From NCBI GenBank assembly GCA_964426135.1, contig CAYRPN010000213.1, positions 1 through 5,912 on the forward strand: a stretch of DNA of 5,912 nt, written 5' to 3'. Under the pieces are notes generated by a model, which saw only the letters and a list, made by a program, of their open reading frames with translations, was not told where the DNA came from and searched no databases. Positions 1-5,272 of the stretch are shown here, piece by piece (position 1 is the first letter of the stretch; every line of letters begins with the position of its first letter). The position numbers and the translations under genes are program-made. The DNA comes from CAYRPN01 sp964426135 (GTDB taxonomy: Bacteria; Planctomycetota; Phycisphaerae; Phycisphaerales; Phycisphaeraceae).

Positions 1-24
1 AAAAACAAGAGCGGAATCGCTCTT
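1..24 (-). terminator. Putative Rho-independent terminator
   Basis: Read on the minus strand, a 7-bp perfect stem (AAGAGCG/CGCTCTT, positions 7-13 and 18-24) with a 4-nt loop is followed by G and then five T residues that reach the window edge. The order of stem and T-run fits an intrinsic terminator for the minus-strand gene that ends at 110. That gene lies about 85 nt upstream, so the AT-rich palindrome at 57-90 would fall in the 3' untranslated part. The T-run is cut by the window boundary, so its full length is unknown. Confidence 0.5.
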
Positions 25-56
25 TGGTCAATCGTTAACCGGACACTACTGATTGC

Positions 57-102
57 AAATTGAAAATTGCAAATTTGCAATTTTCAATTTTCAATTTTCA
101 AT
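57..102. repeat. AT-rich 34-bp perfect palindrome plus CAATTTT tandem heptamers
   Basis: Positions 57-90 form a perfect 34-bp palindrome centred between 73 and 74, built from AAATTGAAAATTGCAAA and its reverse complement. Overlapping it, the heptamer CAATTTT repeats three times with a partial fourth unit (78-102). Base composition is almost entirely A/T, unlike the GC-rich surroundings. The block lies just downstream of the minus-strand gene ending at 110. It resembles the AT-rich intergenic repeat tracts I recall from planctomycete and related genomes, but that is memory and not a search result. A role as a transcription end structure is possible; a T-run directly after the palindrome is lacking. 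Confidence 0.75.
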
Positions 103-109
103 CATCATC

Positions 110-655
110 TTACTTCATCGCCTTCTCCACCTCCGGCACATCCGTTTCGTTGAGCGACTGATACGCGAACCGAGCGGCGACTTTGCCGTCTTTCGCCACC
201 ACCGTGGTGACGTGGGCGCGATCGTTGATCACCCAGTCATTGGGGCCGTTCTTGCCATCGACCGCGACCGTCAGCGCGGTGGTGGCGAATTTCAGCGACT
301 GCTGGGCCTTGGGCAGGTATTCCTTGCTCTTGTCCTGGTCCTCGCTGAGCCAGACGGCGACGACGTAGGTGTCTTTGCCCGCGTCGCTGGCGGCCTTGTC
401 GAGCGTTTTGAGATAGCGGGCGGTGGGGCGGTCGAATTTGTCGGCATAGATGAAAACATACACCGTCGTCTTGCCTTTGCGATCGCCGGCGAAATCGACT
501 TCCTTGCCTTCGTGCTCGCCCACGACGCTGTGCACTTTCAAGGCGGGAATCTTCTCCCCGACCTTCGGGCCTGACTCGATGTCGGCGGCGAAGGACACTT
601 GGCCCAACAGGCAGGTGAGGAGAAGGGCCACGACGATGGAGGGGAGCGTGCGCAT
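110..655 (-). CDS. Exported thioredoxin-fold protein lacking catalytic cysteines
   Basis: A 181-aa protein. The start at 655 is chosen because GGAG (662-665) sits 6 nt upstream of the ATG and the protein then begins with a standard signal peptide. That peptide has the N-region MRTLPS, a hydrophobic core at residues 7-18, and a likely signal peptidase I site after SFA (residue 23). An upstream in-frame ATG at 712 would put 19 extra residues before the signal and has no such support. The mature part follows a redoxin/AhpC-like order: VGEKIPAL (32-39), the strand TTVYVFIYA (63-71), a helix, then VAKDGKVAARF (153-163). Where thioredoxins have WCxxC this protein has ADKFDRP (71-77). There is no cysteine after the signal peptide, and the usual cis-proline before the TT strand is replaced (AHVTTVV, 147-153). 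Thiol oxidoreductase activity is therefore unlikely. A periplasmic binding or structural role is an inference. Confidence 0.72.
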   Translation of the reverse strand: MRTLPSIVVALLLTCLLGQVSFAADIESGPKVGEKIPALKVHSVVGEHEGKEVDFAGDRKGKTTVYVFIYADKFDRPTARYLKTLDKAASDAGKDTYVVAVWLSEDQDKSKEYLPKAQQSLKFATTALTVAVDGKNGPNDWVINDRAHVTTVVAKDGKVAARFAYQSLNETDVPEVEKAMK

Positions 656-661
656 GGGAAT

Positions 662-665
662 CTCC
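662..665 (-). promoter_or_regulatory. Ribosome binding site GGAG deciding the start at 655
   Basis: On the minus strand GGAG lies 6 nt before the ATG at 655, a standard Shine-Dalgarno spacing. It supports the shorter reading frame that starts with the signal peptide over the longer one starting at 712. Confidence 0.6.
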
Positions 666-747
666 GTGGGATGAGGGGGAAAGCAAGGGCCAAACGCCCG
701 GCTGGGCCGCATATTGCACGATCACGATATCATGCGGCGGTGATTAT

Positions 748-838
748 CGTTTAGCGGTCGGGCCGAGTCCGCGAGGCCCACCTGTTCAGACAACCAAGAC
801 ACGGGTGGGCCTCGCGGACTCGGCCCGACCGCTAAACG
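748..838. repeat. Large hairpin: 35-bp perfect inverted repeat between divergent genes
   Basis: The arms at 748-782 and 804-838 are perfect reverse complements over 35 bp. The inner bases 783-785 and 801-803 add a G-T pair and two Watson-Crick pairs, leaving a 15-nt loop (786-800). The arms are GC-rich (for example GGTCGGGCCGAGTCCGCG in the left arm). No T-run follows on either strand. The structure lies upstream of both neighbours, the minus-strand gene starting at 655 and the plus-strand gene starting at 870, so an ordinary terminator is unlikely. It may be a dispersed palindromic repeat (REP- or MITE-like) or a shared regulatory structure. No transposase is encoded nearby. Confidence 0.9.
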
Positions 839-857
839 CAGACACCAAGTCACCCGC

Positions 858-862
858 AAGGA
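858..862 (+). promoter_or_regulatory. Ribosome binding site AAGGA for the FIST gene
   Basis: AAGGA lies 7 nt before the ATG at 870 but only 1 nt before the in-frame ATG at 864. Spacing therefore favours 870 as the start codon. Confidence 0.5.
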
Positions 863-869
863 AATGCGA

Positions 870-2135
870 ATGGCAACCCAGGTCGGCGTCGGTTTCAGTG
901 ACGTTCAGGACTCGCGAACCGCGGGTGCTGAGGCTGCAAGTGTCGCGCTGGCGAAGGCGGGAATCGCTGGTCCTGTCACCGGCAGGGCAAGCTTCGCGTT
1001 GCTCTTTTCCACCGGCCGGCATGACCCGCGCAAGCTCCGTGACGGCGTGCGCGAGGTGCTCGGCCCAACCTGCCGGGTCTACGGCGGCTTCGGCGTCGGC
1101 ATCATCACCCACGATCACCTCTCCTACGACGGCTACGAAGTGGGGCTTGCCCTCTTCGCATCCGACACCCTGAAACTCGACGCGCTGCTCGAACTGCAAC
1201 TGGCGGGCAATGAAGCGTCGGTCGGCGCGAGACTCGGCGCCCGTCTTGCGCGCAACCTGCGCGAGGACTCGAATCTCATCCTGCTCTACGACTCGGTCAA
1301 GCCCACGCCCGCCGGCCCGCGCTTGAACATGGCCACGCCGCTGCTCAAGGCGATGAGCGCGCACCTGGACGCGTGGCCCAATCTCGCGGGCATGGGCACC
1401 ATCGGCGACATGCAGTTGCAGCCCACGTTTCAATGGTACGACCAGCAGGTGGTCGAGCAATCCGCGATGGCCCTGCATTTCACGGGATGCCGGATGGACA
1501 CGATCATCATGCACGGCTGCAAGCCCGCCGGTCGGTATTACCAGATCACGAAAACCGATGGCCCCGTCGTGTTGGAGATCGACAACCGCCCCGCGCTGCA
1601 GGTGGTGCACGAAATGCTCGGCCCGGACAGCGGGCTGACCCACGAGGACTACAGCTTTTTCATCACGCTGGGCGTGAACAAAGGCGACCGCTACGGCACC
1701 TTCCGCGAGGACGATTACGCCAACCGCATGTGCATCGGCGTGGACGAGGGCCGGCAGGGGCTGATCATGTTCGAGGATGATCTGACGCCGGGCATGCACG
1801 TGCAGCTCATGCGCCGCGCGATGGATTTCAGCTACATCGGCCCGCGCACGAACGAGCTCCTGAAGCGCGCCTTGGGCACGGGGGAGTCGGGCATGGGAAC
1901 TTCAAGTTCCCATGCCGGCGGCGCCCGACGAGCTCTGTTCGCTTTCTACATCGACTGCGCCGGCAGGGCCGGCGCCTACTGCGGCATGGATGCGGAAGAC
2001 GCGGTCGAAGTGCAGAAGGCACTGCCCAAGGAGATTCCGCTGCTGGGCGTGTATTCCGGCGTGGAGATCGCCAAAGTCGGCGGACAACCGCAGGCGCTGG
2101 ACTGGACGGGGGTGTTGTGCTTGTTCAGTGAGTGA
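870..2135 (+). CDS. FIST domain protein (FIST_N plus FIST_C)
   Basis: A 421-aa protein starting MATQVGVGFSDV; an alternative ATG at 864 adds two residues but is too close to the AAGGA ribosome site. FIST proteins are predicted sensors of small ligands, possibly amino acids, that often accompany signalling domains. The N-terminal half (about residues 25-200) shows ALLFSTGRHDP (43-53), the glycine-rich VYGGFGVGI (70-78) and NLILLYDS (134-141). The C-terminal half (about 205-420) has MHGCKPAG (214-221), FITLGVNK (264-271), then ALFAFYIDCAGR (355-366), LLGVYSGVEIAKVGG (391-405) and a closing DWTGVLCLFSE. These match the FIST_C order in which a Cys-x-Gly-Arg strand precedes a GxxxxGEI-like segment. 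The length fits a stand-alone FIST protein with no kinase, GGDEF or chemoreceptor domain attached. A 27-bp palindrome is embedded in frame as residues 341-349 (GMGTSSSHA). No signal peptide is visible, so the protein is probably cytoplasmic. Confidence 0.82.
   Translation: MATQVGVGFSDVQDSRTAGAEAASVALAKAGIAGPVTGRASFALLFSTGRHDPRKLRDGVREVLGPTCRVYGGFGVGIITHDHLSYDGYEVGLALFASDTLKLDALLELQLAGNEASVGARLGARLARNLREDSNLILLYDSVKPTPAGPRLNMATPLLKAMSAHLDAWPNLAGMGTIGDMQLQPTFQWYDQQVVEQSAMALHFTGCRMDTIIMHGCKPAGRYYQITKTDGPVVLEIDNRPALQVVHEMLGPDSGLTHEDYSFFITLGVNKGDRYGTFREDDYANRMCIGVDEGRQGLIMFEDDLTPGMHVQLMRRAMDFSYIGPRTNELLKRALGTGESGMGTSSSHAGGARRALFAFYIDCAGRAGAYCGMDAEDAVEVQKALPKEIPLLGVYSGVEIAKVGGQPQALDWTGVLCLFSE
1890..1916. 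repeat. 27-bp perfect palindrome inside the FIST coding region
   Basis: Arms of 13 bp (GGCATGGGAACTT and its reverse complement) flank a single central C at 1903. The element begins on a codon boundary and comprises exactly nine codons, GMGTSSSHA, without a stop. It falls in the linker just before the conserved strand ALFAFYIDCAGR, where extra residues are likely tolerated. Its position and in-frame size suggest an inserted palindromic element, although chance or a folded mRNA structure are alternatives. Confidence 0.85.
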
Positions 2136-2157
2136 TTTTCAACGGTAGAATCAGTGC

Positions 2158-2490
2158 ATGGTGCGACGCGAACAGATCAAGGCTTTCGTTGATGAGGTCG
2201 TGCGCCAGTTCCGTCCGGCCGCGGTGATCCTCTTTGGGTCGCACGCCTACGGAACGCCGACGGAAGACTCGGACGTCGATCTTCTGGTGGTGATGTCGCA
2301 TCGAGGATCGAATGTCAAAGTGGCTTCGGAAATACGTCTGGCATGCCCTCGCGCGTTTGCAATGGATTTATTGGTTCGCACGCCTGCTGAACTGCGGCGG
2401 CGGTTGAAGATGGGCGACCCGTTCTGGCGCGAAGTCACTTCGAAAGGCACGGTGCTGCATGACGCCAGCCGCGCGCGAGTGGGTCGATAA
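2158..2490 (+). CDS. MNT-type minimal nucleotidyltransferase, probable antitoxin of a HEPN/MNT pair
   Basis: A 110-aa protein of the pol-beta-like minimal nucleotidyltransferase family. The signature GSHAYGTPTEDSDVDLLVV (residues 27-45) contains the GS motif and the metal-binding aspartates D39 and D41. A third acidic residue, D70 in AMDLLV, completes the expected catalytic triad, so the enzyme looks active. In characterised HEPN/MNT systems the MNT partner neutralises the HEPN toxin, in some cases by adding AMP to it; assigning that role here is by family. The gene begins 22 nt after the FIST stop codon with no strong Shine-Dalgarno sequence visible, so it may depend on translation or transcription from upstream. 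It overlaps the next gene by 32 nt, which indicates a translationally coupled pair. Confidence 0.85.
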   Translation: MVRREQIKAFVDEVVRQFRPAAVILFGSHAYGTPTEDSDVDLLVVMSHRGSNVKVASEIRLACPRAFAMDLLVRTPAELRRRLKMGDPFWREVTSKGTVLHDASRARVGR

Positions 2491-2839
2491 AGCCGAGGCC
2501 GATTTCGCCGCGGCGGTCCTGCTGCGGCGATCGCGCAAGAAGCACAGCCGGGACATTGTTTGCTTTCACCTTCAGCAGTGTGTTGAGAAGTACCTGAAGG
2601 CAAGATTGGTCGAAGCCGGGATCTCATTTCCAAGAACCCATGATCTGGAGAAGTTGCTCGACCTTGCGCTTCCAATCGAACCGCAATGGGGTGTGTTGCG
2701 GCCAATCGTCGTCGCGATCACGGATTACGCGGTTGAAGTGAGATATCCCGGACACAGTGCGACGGCGCCTGAAGCCACCAGATTGCTGCGGGATGCAATG
2801 CGGATTCGCGACCTTGTTCGTCTTTCATTGGGGCTTTGA
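2459..2839 (+). CDS. HEPN domain protein, probable toxin partner of the MNT gene
   Basis: A 126-aa, mostly helical protein of the HEPN (higher eukaryotes and prokaryotes nucleotide-binding) family. Recognisable parts are the N-terminal helix WVDKAEADFAAAVLL (8-22), the core motif CFHLQQCVEKYLKA (35-48), PRTHDL (58-63) and DYAVEVRYPG (89-98). This is the order seen in stand-alone HEPN proteins encoded beside MNT genes. The RNase motif of many HEPN toxins, Arg then 4-6 residues then His, is not obvious. The nearest candidate is R95-YPG-H99, with a spacing of three. Whether it cleaves RNA is therefore open. The start overlaps the MNT gene by 32 nt; AAAGG (2443-2447) lies 11 nt upstream of the ATG. 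Family membership is secure, toxin function is inferred. Confidence 0.82.
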   Translation: MTPAAREWVDKAEADFAAAVLLRRSRKKHSRDIVCFHLQQCVEKYLKARLVEAGISFPRTHDLEKLLDLALPIEPQWGVLRPIVVAITDYAVEVRYPGHSATAPEATRLLRDAMRIRDLVRLSLGL

Positions 2840-2913
2840 TCACGGGCGATCGACATTTTCCAATCCGGCGCAGTTACCGCCGACGCTTTCGATTCAAGTC
2901 ACTTGCATCCAGC

Positions 2914-2918
2914 AGGAG
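2914..2918 (+). promoter_or_regulatory. Ribosome binding site AGGAG for the oxidoreductase
   Basis: AGGAG is placed 6 nt before the ATG at 2925. It decides that start over an in-frame ATG at 2757, which would overlap the HEPN gene and put 56 residues ahead of the Tat signal. Confidence 0.7.
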
Positions 2919-2924
2919 TCACCC

Positions 2925-4298
2925 ATGCCCACTCGTCCCACTTCCTTCGCTCCCTCCCGCCGCCGCGTCCTTCAAGCCGGCTCCTTTGCCGGCATCACCT
3001 TCCTCTTTAATCCTTCCCTGGCGTTCACCTACCAGGCGAACGAAAAACTCCGCATGGCGTGCATCGGCGCCGGCGGGCAAGCCGGCGCGGGCATTGGGCC
3101 TGGGATGAGCCAGAATCTCGTCGCCATCGCCGAGGTCGATCCCGATGGCAAGGGCAAAGGCAATATCGACAAGGTGCTCAAGGCTTCGCCGGATACGAAG
3201 ATTTACACGGATTACCGGCAGCTCTTCGACAAACACCCGCAGCTTGACGCGGTGTGGTGCGGCACGCCGGACCACAACCATTTCGGCGCCAGCATCCGCG
3301 CGCTGCATGCCGGGGCCGGCGTGTATTGCGAGAAGCCGCTGACGTGGTCGATCTGGGAGGCGCGGCGAATCCGCGAGGTGGCGCTGGCGAAGAAAGCCGT
3401 CACGCAGATGGGCAATCAAGGCCACAGCAGCGGCACGATCCGCGAAATCTGCGAGTACATCTGGGCGGGCAACCTTGGCGAGGTGAAGGAAGTCCACTGC
3501 ATCTCCAACCGCAATTTCAGCGCGGGCGACACCCGGCCGGCGAGCAAGCCCGTGCCCAAGGGGCTCGACTGGGAAGCCTGGCTCGGCCCCGCGACGTTCC
3601 GCGATTACCACGACGGCCTGCACTCCTTCAGTTGGCGCGGCTGGCTGGATTTCGGCTCCGGTTCACTGGGTGACATGGCGTGTCACAATGTCGACGGCGT
3701 GGTCTGGGCGCTCAAGCTCGACCAGGTGGATTCGTTCGAAGTCGAAGCGCTGCACGACGGCAAAGTGAACAAGCCCACCAAGGAAGGCCACGCCGCCCAG
3801 GCGCTCATCGTCTACCGATTCCCCGCACGCGGCGACATGCCGCCTGTGACGCTCACTTGGTATCACGGCGGCAAGAAGCCGCCGCGCCCCGCCGCGCTGG
3901 AAGAAGGCCGGCCCGTCCTTTCCGAAGGCACCTACTTCATCGGCAGCAAGGCGACGATGTCCTCCGGCAGCCACTGCCAGGACACGCAGTTGATCCCGAA
4001 GAAGCTCAACGACGAAGTCGGCAAGCCCAAGCAGGTGCTCGCCCGCAGCAAGCACGGCCACGGCGGCGACTTCATCGAAGGCTGCAAGAAGAAAGATCCC
4101 AACCTGCCCAGCAGCAACTTTGCCTACGCCGCGCGGCTCACGGAAATCGTTCTCGCCGGCAACCTCGCTCAGGCCGTGGGCGAGAAGATCACCTACAGCG
4201 TCAAGGACGGCAAGACGAACAACGACAAGGCGAACGCGTTCTTGAAGCGCGAGCCGCGCAAGGGTTGGGAGGCGGGCTACGAAGATCGCACGGCGTGA
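2925..4298 (+). CDS. Tat-exported Gfo/Idh/MocA family oxidoreductase
   Basis: A 457-aa NAD(P)-dependent oxidoreductase of the family that acts mostly on sugars and polyols. Residues 11-17, SRRRVLQ, form a twin-arginine signal followed by a hydrophobic stretch (about 18-34), so the protein is probably exported folded with its cofactor. The Rossmann domain starts at KLRMACIGAGGQAGAGIG (41-58), with the acidic strand end IAEVDPD (68-74). WCGTPDHNHF (111-120) and the hallmark EKP (136-138) follow; K137 is the usual catalytic or cofactor-contacting lysine. MGNQGHSS (162-169) and GDMACHNVD (249-257, with H254 and D257) match the substrate-domain motifs of the bacterial branch. The C-terminus ends with KREPRKGWEAGYEDRTA. 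The substrate cannot be read from sequence. The gene begins 85 nt after the HEPN stop and its own ribosome site is good. Its last 41 codons recur at 5020-5142. Confidence 0.92.
   Translation: MPTRPTSFAPSRRRVLQAGSFAGITFLFNPSLAFTYQANEKLRMACIGAGGQAGAGIGPGMSQNLVAIAEVDPDGKGKGNIDKVLKASPDTKIYTDYRQLFDKHPQLDAVWCGTPDHNHFGASIRALHAGAGVYCEKPLTWSIWEARRIREVALAKKAVTQMGNQGHSSGTIREICEYIWAGNLGEVKEVHCISNRNFSAGDTRPASKPVPKGLDWEAWLGPATFRDYHDGLHSFSWRGWLDFGSGSLGDMACHNVDGVVWALKLDQVDSFEVEALHDGKVNKPTKEGHAAQALIVYRFPARGDMPPVTLTWYHGGKKPPRPAALEEGRPVLSEGTYFIGSKATMSSGSHCQDTQLIPKKLNDEVGKPKQVLARSKHGHGGDFIEGCKKKDPNLPSSNFAYAARLTEIVLAGNLAQAVGEKITYSVKDGKTNNDKANAFLKREPRKGWEAGYEDRTA
4174..4298 (+). repeat. 125-bp direct repeat, copy 1 (3' end of the oxidoreductase gene)
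   Basis: This stretch aligns without gaps to 5018-5142, an offset of 844 bases. By eye 12 of 125 positions differ, about 90% identity. Similarity ends exactly at the stop codon on the right, and on the left it begins two bases before the Val codon of VGEKITYS. Here it is the intact terminal part of the oxidoreductase gene. Confidence 0.9.
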
Positions 4299-4409
4299 GG
4301 CCTGTCGTAGGCGCGACCGTCAGCAAGCGCAGTGGACGTGTTACGTGCGGCATTCGTCGCGGTGACGGCCTATCGTATGGGTATCATGGTGTAGCCCACT
4401 GGAAAGGCG

Positions 4410-4631
4410 ATGACGATGCCCATCACCGTCGAACTCTCGGAGCGCGAAATGGCAGAGCTGAAGGAATTGACGCAGCAACAGGACCCATCCGCTGCGGTGC
4501 GCCTGGCTGCCGTGGAATATGTGCGCTATCTCAAGCGGATGCGGCTGAAGGAGGCGTCTGGGCAAGTGGAGATGGAGGACAACTGGCGATCACTGGAGAA
4601 CGCCGAATTGAGGTCAAACGATGGCCGCTGA
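4410..4631 (+). CDS. VapB-like antitoxin of the first PIN toxin pair
   Basis: A 73-aa protein with the length and layout of a ribbon-helix-helix type antitoxin. It has a short N-terminal strand PITVELSE (4-11), a helix EMAELKELTQQQ (13-24), a second helix starting at PSAAVRLAAVEYVRYLKR (26-43), and an acidic C-terminal tail (VEMEDNW) that would wrap around the toxin. The DNA-binding role of the N-terminus and the toxin-neutralising role of the tail are inferred from the family. GGAAAGG (4401-4407) precedes two in-frame ATGs at 4410 and 4416, and spacing suits 4416 at least as well, so the protein may be two residues shorter. The gene overlaps the next by 11 nt. The 111 bp upstream, after the oxidoreductase stop, contain -10-like TATCAT (4382-4387) but no convincing -35 box. 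Confidence 0.75.
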   Translation: MTMPITVELSEREMAELKELTQQQDPSAAVRLAAVEYVRYLKRMRLKEASGQVEMEDNWRSLENAELRSNDGR

Positions 4632-5016
4632 TTCTGGCGTCATCGTCGATACCTGCATGTGGGTTCCGTTCTTCAACCAGCCGGCGTCGGCTGAGAAACG
4701 CGCCATCGACCTGCTGCTCAACCGGGACCGAGTCGTCATGATCGGCCCGGTTGTCGCGGAGATTCTGCTAGGTTTCAAGAGACGTGAACACGCGGCCTGG
4801 GTGGCATCGCAACTTCAAGGCGCCCTCTGGATCGAGCCGACCTGGCAGGAGTGTTGCGAAAGCGCGGCACTGGGGCGCGAACTGATCGCGAAGGGACATG
4901 TGCTGCCGATGACTGATCTGGTGATCGCGGCGGTCGCGATGAGTCGAAACTTGGCGGTCTATTCGAGTGACCCGCACTTCGACCCGATCCCAAGGTTAAT
5001 TCGATTTCATCCATGA
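4621..5016 (+). CDS. vapC: VapC-like PIN domain ribonuclease toxin
   Basis: A 131-aa PIN domain protein. The conserved acidic residues are in place: D10 in VIVDTCMW, E47 in VVAEILLGF, D99 in PMTDLVIAA and D117 in YSSDPHFD. These form the metal-binding active site of PIN RNases, so the enzyme is predicted active. VapC toxins typically cleave structured RNA such as tRNA; the target here cannot be told. The start overlaps the antitoxin gene by 11 nt, which points to translational coupling. The stop codon (5014-5016) lies directly before the remnant of the oxidoreductase tail, so the cassette boundary coincides with the end of this gene. Confidence 0.87.
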   Translation: MAADSGVIVDTCMWVPFFNQPASAEKRAIDLLLNRDRVVMIGPVVAEILLGFKRREHAAWVASQLQGALWIEPTWQECCESAALGRELIAKGHVLPMTDLVIAAVAMSRNLAVYSSDPHFDPIPRLIRFHP

Positions 5017-5017
5017 C

Positions 5018-5142
5018 CCGTGGGCGAAAAGATCACCTACAGCGTCAACGACGGCAAGACCAACAACGACAAGGCGAATGCGCTCTTGAAGCGCGAGCCG
5101 CGCAAGGGTTGGGAGGCGGGCTACGAGGAGAGGCAGGTGTGA
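5018..5142 (+). pseudogene. Orphan 3' fragment of a second Gfo/Idh/MocA oxidoreductase (repeat copy 2)
   Basis: From 5020 the sequence reads VGEKITYSVNDGKTNNDKAN and continues for 40 residues to a TGA at 5140-5142. It matches the last 40 residues of the oxidoreductase encoded at 2925-4298 at 35 positions. Five differing codons are synonymous and five change the amino acid (K to N, F to L, D to E, T to Q, A to V). No upstream part of the gene exists here: the fragment starts two bases after the vapC stop codon, with no ribosome site or start codon of its own. The moderate divergence with conserved frame suggests it descends from a formerly intact paralogue and not from a very recent copy. Confidence 0.88.
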
Positions 5143-5220
5143 GTGTGGCCGTCGCCTGTGCGAAAGTTCATCTCGATGACGGCGAGTCGAACTCGTCGCA
5201 CTCTTGCTCCGCGAGAAACG

Positions 5221-5246
5221 CGACCAAAAGATCGGTCGGCTATAAT
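5221..5246 (+). promoter_or_regulatory. Putative promoter (-10 TATAAT) with overlapping inverted repeat
   Basis: A perfect TATAAT (5241-5246) lies 26 nt upstream of the antitoxin ATG at 5273, leaving a short leader with the ribosome site. No good -35 hexamer is found at standard spacing. An inverted repeat CGACC/GGTCG (5221-5225 and 5234-5238, 8-nt spacer) sits just upstream of the -10 box. It could be an operator for autoregulation, as is usual for antitoxin operons. Confidence 0.45.
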
Positions 5247-5259
5247 TGTGGCACGGCAC

Positions 5260-5264
5260 GAGGA
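5260..5264 (+). promoter_or_regulatory. Ribosome binding site GAGGA for the second antitoxin
   Basis: GAGGA lies 8 nt before the ATG at 5273 and downstream of the -10 box. It favours that start over the in-frame ATG at 5246, which would overlap the -10 box. Confidence 0.55.
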
Positions 5265-5272
5265 TTGTCCAA

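Noticed and set aside
78..102. Short spaced repeats that might suggest a CRISPR array
   Set aside because: The unit is only seven bases with no spacers, and no cas gene is present.
53..574. Plus-strand open frame beginning in the AT-rich repeat
   Set aside because: Its start is made of the palindromic repeat and the rest is antisense to the thioredoxin-like gene, which has a ribosome site and signal peptide.
786..1799. Long minus-strand open frame of 337 codons opposite the FIST gene
   Set aside because: It is antisense to a gene with clear family motifs, its composition (many His, Arg, Val, Ala) is typical of a GC-rich shadow frame, and its C-terminal part runs into the hairpin repeat.
2757..2924. 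Longer N-terminus for the oxidoreductase from the ATG at 2757
   Set aside because: It would overlap the HEPN gene and place 56 residues before the Tat signal. The AGGAG site and SRRRVLQ motif fix the start at 2925.
2919..3623. Minus-strand open frame of 234 codons within the oxidoreductase
   Set aside because: It is a shadow of the oxidoreductase coding strand with no family motif; it stays open because of GC bias.
3680..4741. Plus-strand open frame of 353 codons overlapping the oxidoreductase and first toxin-antitoxin pair
   Set aside because: It is extremely Arg/Gln-rich, has no recognisable motif and is out of frame with three well-supported genes. It stays open because of codon bias.
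5180..5198. Hairpin GGCGAGT/ACTCGTC considered as a terminator after the oxidoreductase remnant
   Set aside because: The stem is short with a G-T pair, the loop is three bases and no T-run follows, so a terminator call is not supported.
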